Part shown: piece after piece, positions 5,384-7,685 of the stretch
Position numbering within the stretch: the first letter of the stretch is position 1
How the letters are laid out: every line of letters begins with the position of its first letter
Assembly: GCA_031546715.1 (NCBI GenBank)
Contig: JAVBKA010000164.1
Coordinates: forward strand, 1 to 7,685
Direction: 5' to 3'
DNA: 7,685 nucleotides
From: JAVBKA01 sp031546715
Lineage (GTDB): Bacteria; Bacillota; Clostridia; Oscillospirales; UBA929
The notes under the pieces: generated by a model
Told to the model about the DNA's origin: nothing
Seen by the model: only the letters and a program-made list of their open reading frames with translations
Databases searched by the model: none
Translations under genes and position numbers: made by a program

Positions 5384-5399
5384 AAATATTGCAATATTT
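5384..5399. promoter_or_regulatory. 16-bp perfect palindrome, candidate operator
   Basis: AAATATTGCAATATTT reads identically on both strands. It covers the -35 box of the rightward promoter (TTGCAA 5389-5394) and ends 13 bases upstream of the leftward -35 box. Next to it CAAGCAA is repeated at 5369-5375 and 5379-5385, exactly one helical turn apart. A dimeric regulator bound here could affect both divergent genes (inference). Confidence 0.5.
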
Positions 5400-5417
5400 T
5401 GTCAGTTGTTGTAGAAT
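5389..5417 (+). promoter_or_regulatory. Sigma-A promoter of the DNA glycosylase gene
   Basis: TTGCAA (5389-5394), a 17-base spacer and TAGAAT (5412-5417) form a good sigma-A promoter; start expected near 5424, giving a leader of about 100 bases. An alternative pairing is TTGTCA (5399-5404) with TAATAT 16 bases on. I did not recognise a riboswitch in the leader. Confidence 0.55.
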
Positions 5418-5508
5418 ACATAATATGAGATGATAAAAGTTCTTTTTAAAGCGTTTTTATGTCATGGCGGGATTGCTTTTCTCACCGTGAAACATGCTCA
5501 TTCTTTGT

Positions 5509-5517
5509 AAAGGAAGG
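5509..5517 (+). promoter_or_regulatory. Ribosome binding site deciding the 5525 start
   Basis: AAAGGAAGG lies 7 bases before ATG 5525. The frame is open back to ATG 5459, but that ATG has no ribosome site and the extra 22 residues match nothing in the OGG family N-terminus. Confidence 0.75.
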
Positions 5518-5524
5518 TATTTTT

Positions 5525-6391
5525 ATGCAAATTACTGCCTCTAAAAATGACATAATTGTCAACGATATTACAAGCTTTGATTTGGCGAAAACACTTGAAT
5601 GCGGTCAGGTTTTCCGTTACGAGCAGAACGAAGACCGCTCGTATACCGTGGTATCCTCTGACAAGGCGGCAAAAATTTCGCAAAATGATGGAGTTCTTAC
5701 CTTCCATAACATGGATAGAGACTGCTTTGAAAGCTATTGGCGGGCATATTTTGACCTTGACAGGGATTACGCTACAATAAAACTCGGAATTGCAGTTGAC
5801 GATATGATAAAAACAGCGATGGAGCATGGTGACGGAATCCGCATTCTCAAGCAAAACACCTTTGAAGCGTTAATCAGCTTCATCATCTCTCAAAATAACA
5901 ATATTCCCCGTATCAAGAAAATAATACAAGCATTTTGCTTACAATTCGGAAAAAAAATAAATACCCCTCTGCATGACGCAAAGGAGTATTTCTCGTTTCC
6001 CTCGCCGGAAACCCTAGAGGGCTTGACGGCGGAGGACTTAGCCTTCTGCAAGTGCGGCTTTCGGGCGAAGTACATAGCGGACGCTGTGAAAAAAATAAAC
6101 TCTGGTGAGGTTGACCTCTCTGCACTGGCGTGCCTTTCTAACGAAGACGCTATGAAAATACTCATGCAGATAAACGGCATAGGACCAAAAGTTGCAAACT
6201 GCATTATGCTGTATGGCTGTGCCCGTTTCGATGCGTTTCCCATCGATGTGTGGATAAAACGGATTATCGACAAATATTACGGCGAAGGCTTCGACCCCGC
6301 ACGTTACGGACAGTACGGCGGAGTAGCCCAGCAGTATCTGTTTTACACTGAGCGCACAGGGGGCTTTAGCAGTCTCACTTCATCTCAATAA
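5525..6391 (+). CDS. ogg: 8-oxoguanine DNA glycosylase, OGG1 type (HhH-GPD)
   Basis: A 288-residue base-excision repair enzyme that removes 8-oxoguanine opposite C and may nick the strand by beta-elimination. The N-terminal part (about 8-105) fits the OGG_N domain, with F18-D-L, TLECGQVFR at 23-31 and a YWRAYFDLD block at 71-79. The HhH-GPD domain follows: FIISQNNNIPRI at 119-130, then the helix-hairpin-helix INGIGPKVA at 216-224. K222 aligns with the catalytic lysine of human OGG1 (K249), and D241 in PIDVW with catalytic D268. The QYGG-AQQYLFY segment (263-274) is the typical OGG1 C-terminal helix. Full length, all catalytic residues present. The last 17 bases overlap the 3' end of the opposite-strand lipoprotein gene. 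It shares a divergent control region with the J-domain/GGDEF gene. Confidence 0.93.
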   Translation: MQITASKNDIIVNDITSFDLAKTLECGQVFRYEQNEDRSYTVVSSDKAAKISQNDGVLTFHNMDRDCFESYWRAYFDLDRDYATIKLGIAVDDMIKTAMEHGDGIRILKQNTFEALISFIISQNNNIPRIKKIIQAFCLQFGKKINTPLHDAKEYFSFPSPETLEGLTAEDLAFCKCGFRAKYIADAVKKINSGEVDLSALACLSNEDAMKILMQINGIGPKVANCIMLYGCARFDAFPIDVWIKRIIDKYYGEGFDPARYGQYGGVAQQYLFYTERTGGFSSLTSSQ

Positions 6392-7541
6392 TCAGAGAAT
6401 TATCGTCAGTGTCTGTGTCCTCTAGAACAGCTTTTACGTATTCGGATAAATTGGTTTTAAGCAGTCCGCTAAGTGCGGGATTCAATTTCAGCTCGGCGGT
6501 GTACTTGTTTTCCGTTCCCATAAAGTAGTATAGATTTAAAAGTTTTAGGAGCTTTAGCTGTTCTTCGGGCAGCTCTCCCGCAAAGCTTGAGGCGAAGTCC
6601 AAGTACCACTGGCGTGAATATGTTGAAAAATTCAGCAGATTATCATCGGTTTTGCCGCCAGTCCTTGCCCAGTTCTCCACATCGACCTGTCTGGTTGAAT
6701 ACTCGAAGGTGCCGCCCTGCCTTGTAATAACTCCGAAGTTATGAGGATAGGTGACCATTGCGCCTGTTACAATGTCGTACAGCTTTTTGCCGTCTGCGCC
6801 TGTGTAGGAGGAGATATCCTGATTGTGAATATGTCCCGCCATTACGAAGGGGACGCCCCAATCAAGAAATTTATCTCTAAAATATTCGCTTTCGGAGATT
6901 TTTACATCAAATATGGGATTGTGGGTTATAAAAGGGTGATGTTCTGCCACGAGTAGGTGCTTGTCCTGAGTTTTGGCTTCAACGCCGATAGCGTCAAGCC
7001 ATCTGACAGTGCCGTTTTCAAGCTGACCGTAAAAGCCTGTATCAATCATGGCAAGCCATAGGTCGTCCGCTAAAGCGACCATATAGGATAGTCCGTAATC
7101 AGGTCGTGATATAGCCTCGACGTAGCCAAATTCCTTGTAAATGTCCTCAAAACCGCCTGCCTTGGTGTCGGGGAAATCGTGGTTGCCAGAGATTACCAGA
7201 ACGTCAACGCCCTCGGCTTCAATCTCGCTGAGGACTGAGGCGATGTACTTATGACCGTCAGGTGAGCCGAAATCCAAAATGTCGCCTGTAATAATCAAAT
7301 AGTCTGGCTTTTCGGTCTTGACTTCGCTAACAAAAGCGGCGAATATGTCCTGAATGTAGGGTAGATTTTTTGCTCCGCCGTAAATCTCAACGTTTTTATC
7401 CAAAACATAGTGAATATCAGTGGCAATCCATAAAACCAGCTCATCCTCGGTAGTTTTGTCCGACTGAACGGGGGATACGATAACGGGGGCGCACGAAGTT
7501 AGAAGTGCTGCAATGCAAAGCAGGAGAAATAGCTTTTTCAT
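6375..7541 (-). CDS. Metallophosphoesterase lipoprotein
   Basis: A 388-residue surface-anchored calcineurin-like phosphoesterase. The N-terminus is a lipoprotein signal peptide: MKK, a hydrophobic core, and lipobox LTSC with the lipidated cysteine at 17. All metal-site motifs are present: D42-x-H44 (DIHY), GD at 86-87, GNHD at 119-122, HH at 201-202 and GHIH at 236-239. Residues after about 290 form a separate C-terminal helical region rich in Leu, Asp and Glu. The likely substrates are extracellular phosphoesters, but nothing in the sequence fixes which. The frame is open up to ATG 7577; ATG 7541 is preferred because it places the signal peptide at the very N-terminus and because GGACGG lies just upstream. 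A TATAAC box (minus, 7569-7564) lies upstream but lacks a good -35. Confidence 0.9.
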   Translation of the reverse strand: MKKLFLLLCIAALLTSCAPVIVSPVQSDKTTEDELVLWIATDIHYVLDKNVEIYGGAKNLPYIQDIFAAFVSEVKTEKPDYLIITGDILDFGSPDGHKYIASVLSEIEAEGVDVLVISGNHDFPDTKAGGFEDIYKEFGYVEAISRPDYGLSYMVALADDLWLAMIDTGFYGQLENGTVRWLDAIGVEAKTQDKHLLVAEHHPFITHNPIFDVKISESEYFRDKFLDWGVPFVMAGHIHNQDISSYTGADGKKLYDIVTGAMVTYPHNFGVITRQGGTFEYSTRQVDVENWARTGGKTDDNLLNFSTYSRQWYLDFASSFAGELPEEQLKLLKLLNLYYFMGTENKYTAELKLNPALSGLLKTNLSEYVKAVLEDTDTDDNSLIIEMK

Positions 7542-7590
7542 GTAAAGTCCGTCCGTCCTAAAAGTTATACTATTCACTGATTAAAAACCA

Positions 7591-7685
7591 GCAAAGATTT
7601 TCGAGGATTTAAGTTTTCGTGCTAGGCGAAGGAATGAGTCATGCTTTATGCATGGCGATTGACGACAACAACGCACGAGAATTTA
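7591..7685. repeat. Structured inverted-repeat element, cut by window end
   Basis: TAAGTTTTCGTGC (7610-7622) pairs along all 13 bases with GCACGAGAATTTA (7673-7685), allowing two G.U pairs. Inside the 50-base loop CATGC (7640-7644) pairs with GCATG (7650-7654). The left flank (GCAAAGATTTTCGAGGATT, 7591-7609) continues outward, so the other half of a longer palindrome may lie beyond the window. It sits upstream of the minus-strand lipoprotein gene. No coding sequence is supported here; a small interspersed repeat or a structured RNA are both possible. Confidence 0.5.

Noticed and set aside
5418..5508. Riboswitch or attenuator in the glycosylase leader
   Set aside because: Only a weak imperfect hairpin could be drawn and no known riboswitch core was recognised.
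7564..7594. Sigma-A promoter for the lipoprotein gene (TATAAC with TTGCTG)
   Set aside because: The spacer would be 19 bases and the -35 matches only three positions; too weak to list.

Overview
The window looks like chromosomal DNA from an endospore-forming clostridium, probably a gut-type Oscillospirales/Ruminococcaceae relative. This rests on three things: strong AGGAGG-type ribosome binding sites, a CwlJ/SleB-type cortex hydrolase directly followed by a GerQ-like coat protein, and a general gene repertoire typical of Clostridia. The taxonomic placement is inference; no marker gene is present. No rRNA, tRNA, CRISPR array or transposase gene was seen.

Layout. Bases 1-228 hold no convincing gene, only short inverted repeats, and are closed by a strong terminator (229-273). 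A plus-strand run of five genes follows. First come three small membrane proteins joined by ATGA start/stop overlaps (340-1528): a CmpB-like four-helix protein and two half-size TauE/SafE permeases. Then come a CwlJ-like cortex-lytic enzyme (1613-2053) and a GerQ-like coat protein with a Met/Gln/Pro repeat (2143-2643). A minus-strand metallophosphoesterase (2676-3269) converges on gerQ. It diverges, with only 39 bases between start codons, from an unrecognised cysteine-rich protein with a beta-rich C-terminal half (3309-4043). That gene converges on a minus-strand protein with a J-domain, an NTF2-like middle and a degenerate GGDEF domain (4055-5320). A 204-bp divergent control region with back-to-back sigma-A promoters and a 16-bp palindrome leads rightward to an OGG1-type 8-oxoguanine DNA glycosylase (5525-6391). 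The 3' end of that gene overlaps by 17 bp a minus-strand metallophosphoesterase lipoprotein (6375-7541). The last ~95 bases carry a structured inverted-repeat element cut by the window edge.

How the genes may work together. CwlJ and GerQ are known partners in Bacillus: GerQ is needed for CwlJ to reach the spore coat, and CwlJ degrades cortex during germination. Their adjacency suggests a conserved germination module here, and the nearby cysteine-rich protein may be another spore-surface protein (inference). The two TauE/SafE halves probably form one anion exporter as a heterodimer. The J-domain/GGDEF protein and the DNA glycosylase share a divergent promoter region with a candidate operator, so they may be co-regulated. 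The two phosphoesterases are unrelated beyond their fold: one is cytoplasmic, one is surface-anchored.

The most unusual items are the J-domain/GGDEF fusion, the lysine-free methionine-rich GerQ-like protein, the cysteine-rich unknown, and tight gene junctions in which a short repeat containing a palindromic stop (CTAG or TTAA) ends both converging genes.
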